NCBI GenBank assembly: GCA_039680225.1
Contig: JBDKTK010000027.1
Location: 1-11,685, forward strand
DNA: 11,685 bases
Direction: 5' to 3'
From: JBDKTK01 sp039680225
GTDB lineage: Bacteria > Desulfobacterota > Syntrophia > Syntrophales > UBA4778
Below the pieces are notes generated by a model, which did not search any database, was not told the DNA's origin, and was given only the letters and a program-made list of their open reading frames with translations. Below, one piece after another: positions 5,438 through 11,685 of this stretch. Every line of letters begins with the position of its first letter. Within the stretch, counting starts at the first letter, position 1. Made by a program: the position numbers and the translations under genes.

Positions 5438-6241
5438 CTATCTCAGGCCCAGCACGTCCTGCATGTCATAGAAACCATTTTTCTGGTTAACAATCCATTT
5501 CGCGGCCCGGATCGCGCCCTTGGCGAAATTGTTCCGGCTGTGGGCCCGGTGGATGAATTCCAACCGCTCCCCTATCCCGCCGAAAATAACCGTATGCTCG
5601 CCCACAATATCGCCGGCCCGCACCGTCTGGATGCCGATTTCCTCTTTTGTACGCGCCCCGATCATTCCCTTGCGCTCGTAAACGCCGACCTTGTCGAGGT
5701 CCCGGCCCAGCCTCTGGGCCAGTACCTGGGCCATCTTCACGGCGGTGCCGCTCGGGGAATCCTTCTTCAGGTTGTGATGGGCCTCGACGATTTCAACATC
5801 AAAATCGCTGCCGAGGATGCCCGCGACGTAATCGAGCACCTTGAACATGACATTGACGCCGACGCTCATATTGGGCGCCAGGACGCACCTTGTGTTTTTT
5901 GCGAGTGCCCTGGCCTTCTCCGTTGCCTCGGCTGTGAAACCCGTGCTGCCGATGACAATGGCCTTGCCCTTTGCGGCAGCTACTTTGAGGTGTTCAAGCG
6001 ACGCCTCAAACTGGGTGAAATCGATTATGACGTCTCCCTTGTCGATCACCGCCTCGAGACCGTCCGCTATCGTTATCCCGTTCTTTCCCAGTCCCAGGCA
6101 CTCTCCCAGGTCTTTTCCCGCAAACGGGTGGCCCTTCCTTTCGAAGGCGGCGGCAACTTCTATTCCTTCCGTCCCGGCAAGCAGCGAGATGATCATCCCG
6201 CCCATTTTTCCGCCCGCGCCGGCCACAATCGCTTTGATCAT
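5438..6241 (-). CDS. dapB: 4-hydroxy-tetrahydrodipicolinate reductase
   Basis: DapB reduces the dehydrated product of DapA to tetrahydrodipicolinate with NAD(P)H, in the cytosol. The Rossmann motif GAGGKMG is at 8-14, and the GSTGFT loop is at 98-103. The catalytic signature EAHHNLKKDSPSGTA is at 153-167, with H155/H156 and K159 at the E. coli H159/H160/K163 positions and SGT at 164-166 binding the substrate carboxylate. The 267 residues match the family length. A GGAGG lies 5 bp before the ATG, and dapA ends only 9 bp upstream, so the two are translated in tandem. The C-terminal FYDMQDVLGL is the usual ending of the family. Confidence 0.97.
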   Translation of the reverse strand: MIKAIVAGAGGKMGGMIISLLAGTEGIEVAAAFERKGHPFAGKDLGECLGLGKNGITIADGLEAVIDKGDVIIDFTQFEASLEHLKVAAAKGKAIVIGSTGFTAEATEKARALAKNTRCVLAPNMSVGVNVMFKVLDYVAGILGSDFDVEIVEAHHNLKKDSPSGTAVKMAQVLAQRLGRDLDKVGVYERKGMIGARTKEEIGIQTVRAGDIVGEHTVIFGGIGERLEFIHRAHSRNNFAKGAIRAAKWIVNQKNGFYDMQDVLGLR

Positions 6242-6250
6242 GGGACCCTC

Positions 6251-7126
6251 CTATTTAATGAGACCGTAGTTGGTAAGCGCCTTCCTGACCTTTTCCCGGC
6301 TCGCGTCCGAGATCCCGACCAGGGGCAGCCGGATTTCGTCCTGGATTTTCCCCATCATGGCAAGCGCGGCCTTGACCGGCGACGGGTTCGTCTCAACGAA
6401 CATCGCGTCCACCAGGGGCATCATCTTGTAATGCATGGCGCACGCCTTCTTCATGTCGCCCGCATTGAACGCGTCCACCATCTTCGCGACCTCCCCGGGG
6501 GCCACGTTCGACACGACGGAGATAACGCCGTGCCCGCCCAGGCACATCAGGGGATAAGTGAAGAAGTCATCGCCGGAAAGGACCGTGAAGCCCTTGGGGC
6601 AGGCCGCGATCACATCGGCCATCTGCCGGAGGCTGCCGGATGCTTCCTTCACGCCGACAATGTTCTTGATCTTGGCAAGCCTGGCGAGGGTATCCGTGCT
6701 CATGTTCACGCCCGTGCGGCTCTGGATGTTGTAGACGATAATCGGGATCGGCGCCGCTTCGGCGAGTTTCTTGTAATGCTGGTAAAGGCCTTCCTGGGTC
6801 GGCCGGTTGTAATAGGGGCAGACCACGAGCGCGCCGTCGGCGCCCACTTCACGGGCATGCTTTGTAAGCCGGACGGCCTCGGCGGTGCTGTTCGACCCGG
6901 TCCCGGCGATTACGGGGACTCTCTTCTTTACCGCGTCTACCGTTATCTCGATTACCCGGTCATGCTCCTCGTGCGACAGCACCGGCGATTCGCCTGTCGT
7001 ACCGCAGGGGACTATGGCATCGGTCCCTTTTTTAATCTGGAACTCGATAAGCCCCCTCAGTGCCTCCTCATCCACCTTCCCGTTTTTGAAAGGCGTCACG
7101 ATTGCTACAATTGCCCCTTTAAACAT
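6251..7126 (-). CDS. dapA: 4-hydroxy-tetrahydrodipicolinate synthase
   Basis: DapA condenses pyruvate with aspartate semialdehyde, the first committed step to diaminopimelate and lysine. The 291-residue barrel carries the TTGES motif at 43-47, Y106 in CPYYNRPT, Y132, R137 in SRTG, and the pyruvate-binding lysine K160 in VGVKEASG, all in register with E. coli T44/T45, Y107, Y133, R138 and K161. The usual Y-N-V-P-x-R-T-G loop here reads YNIQSRTG, with Gln in place of the common Pro. The basic lysine-feedback residues cannot be judged reliably by eye. GGAGG lies 6 bp before the ATG. It is 30 bp after dapF and 9 bp before dapB. Confidence 0.97.
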   Translation of the reverse strand: MFKGAIVAIVTPFKNGKVDEEALRGLIEFQIKKGTDAIVPCGTTGESPVLSHEEHDRVIEITVDAVKKRVPVIAGTGSNSTAEAVRLTKHAREVGADGALVVCPYYNRPTQEGLYQHYKKLAEAAPIPIIVYNIQSRTGVNMSTDTLARLAKIKNIVGVKEASGSLRQMADVIAACPKGFTVLSGDDFFTYPLMCLGGHGVISVVSNVAPGEVAKMVDAFNAGDMKKACAMHYKMMPLVDAMFVETNPSPVKAALAMMGKIQDEIRLPLVGISDASREKVRKALTNYGLIK

Positions 7127-7156
7127 GGAGAGCCTCCTTTTCTATTTTCTTTTTTA

Positions 7157-7975
7157 TTATTGGTAAGCCTCTTTCCAGAGCCTGCCCTCGTAAACGACGG
7201 AAGCCTTGCCTTCCAGGTAGACATTGGAAAAAAGATCCCCGGATTTATCAAAATAAATGGTGAGAATTTCCCCGCTCTTTACCAGAATTTCAACTGGCGA
7301 GTCAACCAGGCCTTTGCCCGCGCCGACCAGGGCCGAGGCTACGGCGCCCGTGCCGCAGGCAAGCGTCTCGTCCTCAACGCCCCTCTCGTACGTCCTGACC
7401 CGTATGCGGTTCTTCCCGTCCATTGTCACGAAATTCACATTGGTCCCGGCAGGCGCATAGGCGCTGTGAAACCGCACGTCGCGACCGTACCCGAAAACAT
7501 CGAATTCGTTCAGCCGGTCGACAAAGGAGACTGCATGGGGCACGCCCGTGTTGATGCTGTTCACCTTGAGCTGCCCTCCCTTGACGGCAATGGAATAATC
7601 CAGCTTCAGGTCGCGCGGATCGGTCAGGCGCAGCTTTACAATGTCGCCTTTGACCTCCGCGTCGATTATCCCCGCCCTCGTCTCAAAAGAGAGTTTGTTG
7701 CCGGCCATGCCTTTGATGAAGGCAAACCGCGCGGCGCAGCGCCCGCCGTTGCCGCACATCTCCGCTTCGCTGCCGTCGGCATTGAAGAAGATCCAGCGGA
7801 AATCCGCCTTGCCGGAGGGCTCGATCACGATCAGGCCGTCGGCGCCGACGGAAACCTTGTTGCGGCACACGGCTTTCGCGAATGCCTTAAGGTCGATGCC
7901 GTCCAGGGCCTTACCGCGGTTGTCGATCAGGATGAAGTCGTTCCCGCTGCCGCTCATTTTATAGAATTCGATCAT
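7157..7975 (-). CDS. dapF: Diaminopimelate epimerase
   Basis: DapF converts LL- to meso-diaminopimelate without a cofactor, using two cysteines. Both are present: C74 in AEMCGNGGRC and C207 in LACGTGAVAS. The N-terminus FYKMSGSGNDFILIDNR and the ERGVEDETLACGTG block (197-210) are diagnostic. The 272 residues fit the family, which is made of two mirrored domains. The ATG is preceded by AAGGA at 6 bp. DapF is needed here because DapL yields the LL isomer. It supplies the meso form to LysA, upstream in the operon, and to cell-wall synthesis. Confidence 0.97.
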   Translation of the reverse strand: MIEFYKMSGSGNDFILIDNRGKALDGIDLKAFAKAVCRNKVSVGADGLIVIEPSGKADFRWIFFNADGSEAEMCGNGGRCAARFAFIKGMAGNKLSFETRAGIIDAEVKGDIVKLRLTDPRDLKLDYSIAVKGGQLKVNSINTGVPHAVSFVDRLNEFDVFGYGRDVRFHSAYAPAGTNVNFVTMDGKNRIRVRTYERGVEDETLACGTGAVASALVGAGKGLVDSPVEILVKSGEILTIYFDKSGDLFSNVYLEGKASVVYEGRLWKEAYQ

Positions 7976-7997
7976 TATTAATCCTTAAATAATATTT

Positions 7998-8057
7998 GTC
8001 ATTCCGCGGAAGCAGGAATCCAGTTTTTTTCTGGACCCCTGCTTTCGCAGTGGTGAC
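7998..8057. repeat. Degenerate palindromic intergenic repeat
   Basis: GTCATTCCGCGGAAGCAGG and following bases up to CCAG (to about 8023) pair imperfectly, with roughly 20 of 26 matches, with CTGGACCCCTGCTTTCGCAG and following bases to 8057, around a central run of seven T. The GTCATTCC...GGAATCCAG / CTGGA...GTGAC pattern is like the dispersed inverted repeats found between genes in many proteobacteria. It occupies most of the 91-bp gap between lysA and dapF, where it could act as a hairpin in the mRNA. The mismatches suggest decay. Confidence 0.65.
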
Positions 8058-8066
8058 GAGAATAAA

Positions 8067-9326
8067 TCACTTCAGGAAATCCGGTATCTCTTCACCCCGG
8101 ACGAGATCCTGGTATTCCTCCCTACGGCGGATCACAAAAAATTTGTCATCCTTAACCATGACTTCCGCCGCCCGGGGGCGGGAATTGTAGTTGCTGGACA
8201 TCGTAAACCCGTAAGCGCCGGCGCTCATCACGGCAATCAGGTCCCCGGTCCTGTATGCGGGCACGGCCCTGTCTTTCGCCAGGAAGTCCCCGGACTCGCA
8301 TATCGGCCCGACGATGTCCGCCTTGCAGGTTTGCTCGTCCCTGTTCGGGACGACGGAAATAATCCGGTGGAACGAGTCATAAAAGCTCGGCCTGATGAGG
8401 TCGTTCATTCCCGCATCGACAATGATGAAATTCTTTTCCTCGTTCGACTTGGTGAAGAGCACCCGCGAGACAAGCGCCCCCGCATTGCCGACTATCACCC
8501 TGCCCGGCTCCAGTATAAAGGTGCAGTCAAGTCCGTCGGCCGCCTGCCTGATGGCGTCGGCGTATTCATCGGGATGCGGCGGGGTCTCCTGGTTGTAAGT
8601 GATACCCAGCCCCCCTCCCAGGTCGAGGTACTTTATTTCAATGCCGTCCTTTTTCAGGAGGCTGATGAATTTCTTCAGTTTCTCCAGGGCGTCTACAAAC
8701 GGCGATATCTGTGTCACCTGCGAGCCTATATGGCAATCCACCCCGATTATCTCGACGTTTTTGAACTCCCTGGCCCGCCTGTACTCTTCCAGCGATTTCT
8801 GGATATCAATGCCGAATTTGTTCTTCTTCAGCCCCGTCGAAATATGGGGGTGCGTCTTGGGGTCCACGTCCGGGTTGATCCTGATGGAAATCCGGGCCTT
8901 GGCGCCGAGTTTTCCCGCAGCGGCATTGATCGCCTCGAGTTCCTGCGAGGACTCGACATTGAACATGAGGATATTCGAGCGGATCGCAAACTCGATCTCG
9001 TCGCGCTTTTTCCCAACCCCGGAATAGACTATCCGGCCCGGGTCGGCCCCCGCTTGCAGGGCCCGGAAAAGCTCGCCCCCTGAAACGATATCAGCGCCGC
9101 CCCCCTCTTTCATAAACAGCCGCAGGATGGCGATATTGGAGTTGGCCTTCACGGAAAAGCAGATGATGTGCTTCATGCCCGCAAACGCATTATCGAATAC
9201 CTGGAAGTGCCTCTTTAATGTCCTGTGGCTGTAGACGTACAAAGGCGTGCCGGCCTTTTCAGCCAGCTCCCGCACGGGGACTTCCTCACACCACAATTCA
9301 CCATCCCGATAATGAAAGTCGTTCAT
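8067..9326 (-). CDS. lysA: Diaminopimelate decarboxylase
   Basis: LysA decarboxylates meso-diaminopimelate to L-lysine, the last step of the pathway. It is a fold-type III PLP enzyme of 419 residues. K60 in CFSVKAN binds PLP, H199 in DCHIGSQ stacks on it, GGGLG (237-241) and EPGR (273-276) hold the phosphate, and C343 in ICESGD comes from the partner subunit to form the second active-site half. Y372 in GAYGFTMSSNYN completes the site. The ATG overlaps the stop of the lipoprotein gene by 4 bp (ATGA), so its translation is probably coupled; no strong Shine-Dalgarno sequence is present. The repeat at 7998-8057 follows its stop. Confidence 0.97.
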   Translation of the reverse strand: MNDFHYRDGELWCEEVPVRELAEKAGTPLYVYSHRTLKRHFQVFDNAFAGMKHIICFSVKANSNIAILRLFMKEGGGADIVSGGELFRALQAGADPGRIVYSGVGKKRDEIEFAIRSNILMFNVESSQELEAINAAAGKLGAKARISIRINPDVDPKTHPHISTGLKKNKFGIDIQKSLEEYRRAREFKNVEIIGVDCHIGSQVTQISPFVDALEKLKKFISLLKKDGIEIKYLDLGGGLGITYNQETPPHPDEYADAIRQAADGLDCTFILEPGRVIVGNAGALVSRVLFTKSNEEKNFIIVDAGMNDLIRPSFYDSFHRIISVVPNRDEQTCKADIVGPICESGDFLAKDRAVPAYRTGDLIAVMSAGAYGFTMSSNYNSRPRAAEVMVKDDKFFVIRRREEYQDLVRGEEIPDFLK

Positions 9327-9748
9327 GGACCGATTCTCGCCTCAGCTATATTTGATTCTTCTCCGCACAGGCCCGACGAGTCGCAAAGGGCCAGTTTATA
9401 AGAGTAAAGGAAACCGCTTTTTACATTGTAATCGATAAATTTTGCAAGTCCCTTCTCGGCTTTTACATCACCCGGGAAAAGGTCTGCAATGATCTCGAAA
9501 TTGCGGGGGCATCCCGGGCAGTCGCCCGGCACCTCGATCGCGCTTTTCAGGACCCTTGTCCTGGCCACATCGGCCTTCGGGTCGGACGCAGTCCAGGTCA
9601 GGGCTATGCCGTTTTCCGCCGTCCCGGCCTTCAGGTCCGAAATCCGGGGTATCACCAGATGGGGCGGGACGGGCGGCGCTTTCCTGCCGCATGCCCCAAA
9701 AATGGATACGGCGCACAATATGAGCACGGGCACCAGGAACTTCCTCAT
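9323..9748 (-). CDS. LptM-like lipoprotein with fibronectin III-like domain
   Basis: A 141-residue predicted lipoprotein. A basic-hydrophobic signal (1-19) ends in the lipobox FGAC with C20 as the lipidated residue, followed by CGRKAPPVPP, similar to the CGxKGPxxxP start of LptM (YifL), a partner of the outer-membrane LPS translocon LptDE. Unlike short LptM, it continues with about 100 residues resembling a fibronectin type III fold (PRISDLKAGTAENGIALTW). That region has four more cysteines, C77 and C80 (CPGC) and C122 and C128, possibly disulfides. LptM homologs sit next to lysA or dapF in many proteobacteria, which fits this place between argH and lysA. It starts 1 bp after argH and overlaps lysA. 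The LptM role is inferred from the N-terminus and context only. Confidence 0.75.
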   Translation of the reverse strand: MRKFLVPVLILCAVSIFGACGRKAPPVPPHLVIPRISDLKAGTAENGIALTWTASDPKADVARTRVLKSAIEVPGDCPGCPRNFEIIADLFPGDVKAEKGLAKFIDYNVKSGFLYSYKLALCDSSGLCGEESNIAEARIGP

Positions 9749-9749
9749 C

Positions 9750-11129
9750 TTATTTTCCGCTTCTCCCCTTGATCTTCCTGATAGCGCTTGATACCTGCTT
9801 GCGGGAGGTCCCTCCGATCACATTCCTGCTGTCGACCGATTTTACCGGATCGATAACCGACAGAGCGTCCTTCTCAAAGGCGGGATTGAAATTTTTCAGT
9901 TCCTCAAGCGAAAGCGACTGCAACTCCTTTTTTTCTGCAAGGCAATAGCCGACCAGGCGGCCAATGATCTCATGCGACTGCCGGAAAGGCACACCTTTCC
10001 GGACAAGGTATTCCGCCAGGTCCGTGGCGGTCGTGAAGCCGCGCGAAGCCTCTGCGAGCATCCGCGCACCCGCAAACCTGACGTTCCCGAGCATTCGGGA
10101 CAGGACGGCCAGGCAGGCCTTCACTGTATCGACCGTGTCGAACAGCGGTTCCTTGTCCTCCTGGAGGTCCCTGTTGTAAGTCATCGGCAAACCCTTGAGC
10201 ACCGTCAGCAATGAGACGAGGTTGCCATAGACCCGTCCTGTTTTCCCCCGGATCAGCTCGGCCACGTCCGGGTTCTTCTTCTGCGGCATGATGCTGCTCC
10301 CGGTCGTGAAGGAATCGGCTATCTCGACAAAGCCGAATTCTCCGCTCGACCAGATTACCAGGTCCTCGCACAACCGGCTCATGTGCATCATGAGCAGGCT
10401 CGAGGCAAAGATAAACTCCGCCGCAAAATCCCGGTCGGACACGGCATCCATGCTGTTGGCGGTTATTGCCGGGAAGTCAAGGAGGCGCGCAGCAACCTTC
10501 CTGTCGAGCGGCAGGCCCGTCCCGGCCAGCGCCGCCGAACCCAGCGGCATTACATTTATGCGCTTCAGGCAATCCCGGAAACGGTCCTCGTCCCGGTCCA
10601 GCATTTCCCGGAAGGCCAGGAGATAATGGGACAGCAGGACGGGTTGGGCTTTCTGCATGTGCGTGTAGCCCGGCATTACCGTACCCATCTCCTTATCGGC
10701 TGCTTCGACCAGGGCCGTTTTCAGCTCGCCGATCAGGCCGGTGACCTCGCCCGCCTCATTGCGGAGCCACAGGCGCAGGTCCAGCGCCACCTGGTCGTTG
10801 CGGCTGCGCCCCGAGTGGAGGCGCTCGCCCGCCTTGCCTATCCTTGTTGTCAGCTCCTGCTCGACCGCCATGTGGATGTCCTCGAGTTCCGCGGGGAACT
10901 TGAACCTGCCCTTCTCGATATCGGCCAGGATGGAATTGAGTCCCTCAATTATCCTGCCTTCCTCATCGGGCGAAATTATTCCCGCCTCCGCCAGAACGCG
11001 GCAATGGGCAATGCTGCCCTCGATGTCCTGCCGGTAAAGCCTCCGGTCAAAGCTGATGGACTCGGTGAATTCCTCCACGAGTTTATCGGTGGGCTGCCCG
11101 AACCTCCCGCCCCAGGGTTTCTTCGCCAT
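9750..11129 (-). CDS. argH: Argininosuccinate lyase
   Basis: ArgH splits argininosuccinate into arginine and fumarate. It is a 459-residue member of the fumarase/aspartase superfamily and works as a homotetramer. The three conserved regions are LHSGRSRNDQVALD (104-117), PGYTHMQKAQPV (153-164), whose H157 is the likely general acid, and the superfamily signature GSSIMPQKKNPD (277-288) with the catalytic serine loop. The N-terminus KKPWGGRFGQPTDKLVEEF is typical. The ATG has only a weak purine-rich stretch before it. It follows argG by 23 bp, and the two complete arginine synthesis from citrulline; the lipoprotein gene follows at 1 bp. Confidence 0.97.
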   Translation of the reverse strand: MAKKPWGGRFGQPTDKLVEEFTESISFDRRLYRQDIEGSIAHCRVLAEAGIISPDEEGRIIEGLNSILADIEKGRFKFPAELEDIHMAVEQELTTRIGKAGERLHSGRSRNDQVALDLRLWLRNEAGEVTGLIGELKTALVEAADKEMGTVMPGYTHMQKAQPVLLSHYLLAFREMLDRDEDRFRDCLKRINVMPLGSAALAGTGLPLDRKVAARLLDFPAITANSMDAVSDRDFAAEFIFASSLLMMHMSRLCEDLVIWSSGEFGFVEIADSFTTGSSIMPQKKNPDVAELIRGKTGRVYGNLVSLLTVLKGLPMTYNRDLQEDKEPLFDTVDTVKACLAVLSRMLGNVRFAGARMLAEASRGFTTATDLAEYLVRKGVPFRQSHEIIGRLVGYCLAEKKELQSLSLEELKNFNPAFEKDALSVIDPVKSVDSRNVIGGTSRKQVSSAIRKIKGRSGK

Positions 11130-11152
11130 TGGTCGCAGTCTCTTCAGTTGTC

Positions 11153-11685
11153 CTATCTGGAAGTTTTCGTTTTCGCTTTCGCTTTCGGTTTCGCTTTCGG
11201 TTTCGCTTTTGCCTTCGTCCAGGCCTGCAACTTGAGTCTCAATGCATTGAGGCGGATAAATCCCGTTGCGTCTTTCTGATCATAACGGCCGGCTTCCTCA
11301 AAGCTTGCTATATCCTCACTGTAAAGAGAATTGGGAGCCTTCCTGCCCACGACCGTGCAGTTGCCCTTGTAAAGTTTCATCCGGGCGGTCCCTGTTACAT
11401 TCTGCTGTGTCTCGTCAATCAGTTTCTGAAGGGTATTCATCTCCGGGGAGAACCAGAACCCGTTGTAAACAAGTTGGGAGTACTTCGGGGTAAGCGAGTC
11501 CCTCAGAAGCATAACTTCCCTGTCCATCGTGATCGATTCGACGGCGCGGTGCGCGGCCCACAGGACAGTACCTCCCGGGGTCTCATAAACCCCGCGCGAC
11601 TTCATGCCCACAAAACGGTTTTCGACCATGTCCACCCGGCCCACGCCGTTCGCACCGGCTATGTTGTTCATATGTTCCATCAACG
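11153..11685 (-). CDS. argG: Argininosuccinate synthase, C-terminal part, cut by the window edge
   Basis: The frame is open to the right edge, so the N-terminal ATP-binding half lies outside the window. The visible 177 or so residues hold the family blocks GRVDMVENRFVGMKSRGVYE, TPGGTVLWAAHR, VYNGFWFSPEM and NVTGTARMKLYKGNCTVVGR, then DQKDATGFIRLNALRLK. The enzyme joins citrulline and aspartate using ATP. The normal C-terminus should end near the LRLKLQA stretch. This protein instead carries an extra tail of about 20 residues with alternating Lys and Ala/Pro/Thr, encoded by a hexanucleotide repeat (about 11163-11218). The tail ends in TSR at a TAG at 11153-11155. Argh follows 23 bp downstream. 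Confidence 0.95.
   Translation of the reverse strand, partial: LMEHMNNIAGANGVGRVDMVENRFVGMKSRGVYETPGGTVLWAAHRAVESITMDREVMLLRDSLTPKYSQLVYNGFWFSPEMNTLQKLIDETQQNVTGTARMKLYKGNCTVVGRKAPNSLYSEDIASFEEAGRYDQKDATGFIRLNALRLKLQAWTKAKAKPKAKPKAKAKTKTSR
11163..11218 (-). repeat. Hexanucleotide repeat encoding the Lys-rich ArgG tail
   Basis: On the minus strand the units GCGAAA and CCGAAA alternate about eight times, with edge variants GCAAAA and ACGAAA, giving Ala-Lys, Pro-Lys and Thr-Lys dipeptides. The six-base period keeps the frame, so slippage would change tail length by two residues without breaking argG. Confidence 0.85.

Noticed and set aside
5540..7981. A plus-strand open frame of over 800 codons running through dapB, dapA and dapF.
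   Set aside because: It is exactly antisense to three well-conserved enzymes, its translation has no recognisable motif and is rich in His, Arg, Asp and Gly as expected from the reverse complement of GC-rich coding sequence.
10383..11279. Plus-strand open frame of about 300 codons opposite argH and argG.
   Set aside because: Antisense shadow of argH; its Phe-Ala-Phe repeats are simply the complement of the Lys-rich hexamer repeat.

Overview
The window is a stretch of bacterial chromosome dominated by one long block of minus-strand biosynthetic genes, read from the right edge leftwards: argG (3' part only), argH, a small lipoprotein gene, lysA, dapF, dapA, dapB, dapL, folK, a small membrane-anchored cysteine protein, a transaldolase, pgsA, then tRNA-Gly and tRNA-Cys. 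Spacing is mostly from slightly overlapping to about 30 bp, so most of it looks like one or a few operons. The exceptions are 155 bp between dapB and dapL and 91 bp between dapF and lysA, and both of these hold palindromic repeats. The gene content (DapL-type lysine synthesis, argGH next to lysA-dapF-dapA-dapB, an LptM-like lipoprotein before lysA) suggests an anaerobic deltaproteobacterium (Desulfobacterota, perhaps Syntrophales-like). This is inference from gene order and protein flavour, not from a database search.

Functionally, dapA, dapB, dapL, dapF and lysA together supply every step from aspartate semialdehyde to lysine by the diaminopimelate aminotransferase route, which needs no succinylated or acetylated intermediates. 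The same genes provide meso-diaminopimelate for peptidoglycan. argG and argH carry out the last two steps of arginine synthesis, folK a step of folate synthesis, the transaldolase works in pentose phosphate metabolism, and pgsA makes phosphatidylglycerophosphate. The order pgsA, tRNA-Gly, tRNA-Cys matches the start of the E. coli pgsA-glyW-cysT-leuZ cluster and appears to be ancient synteny.

The left 1.75 kb is different. Bases 1 to about 240 are clearly AT-rich with no gene. They are followed by a decayed plus-strand remnant of a FemAB-family acyltransferase, a convergent minus-strand HD-domain hydrolase, and a plus-strand YkgJ-family cysteine-cluster protein. 

No new defence, mobile or CRISPR system was found. 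The most noteworthy irregularities are a tRNA-Gly whose anticodon loop has A instead of the near-invariant U33, together with an acceptor-stem mismatch; a Lys-rich repeat tail on ArgG encoded by a hexanucleotide repeat; the broken FemAB gene; a three-way palindromic element between dapB and dapL; and two small poorly characterised proteins carried inside the biosynthetic block.
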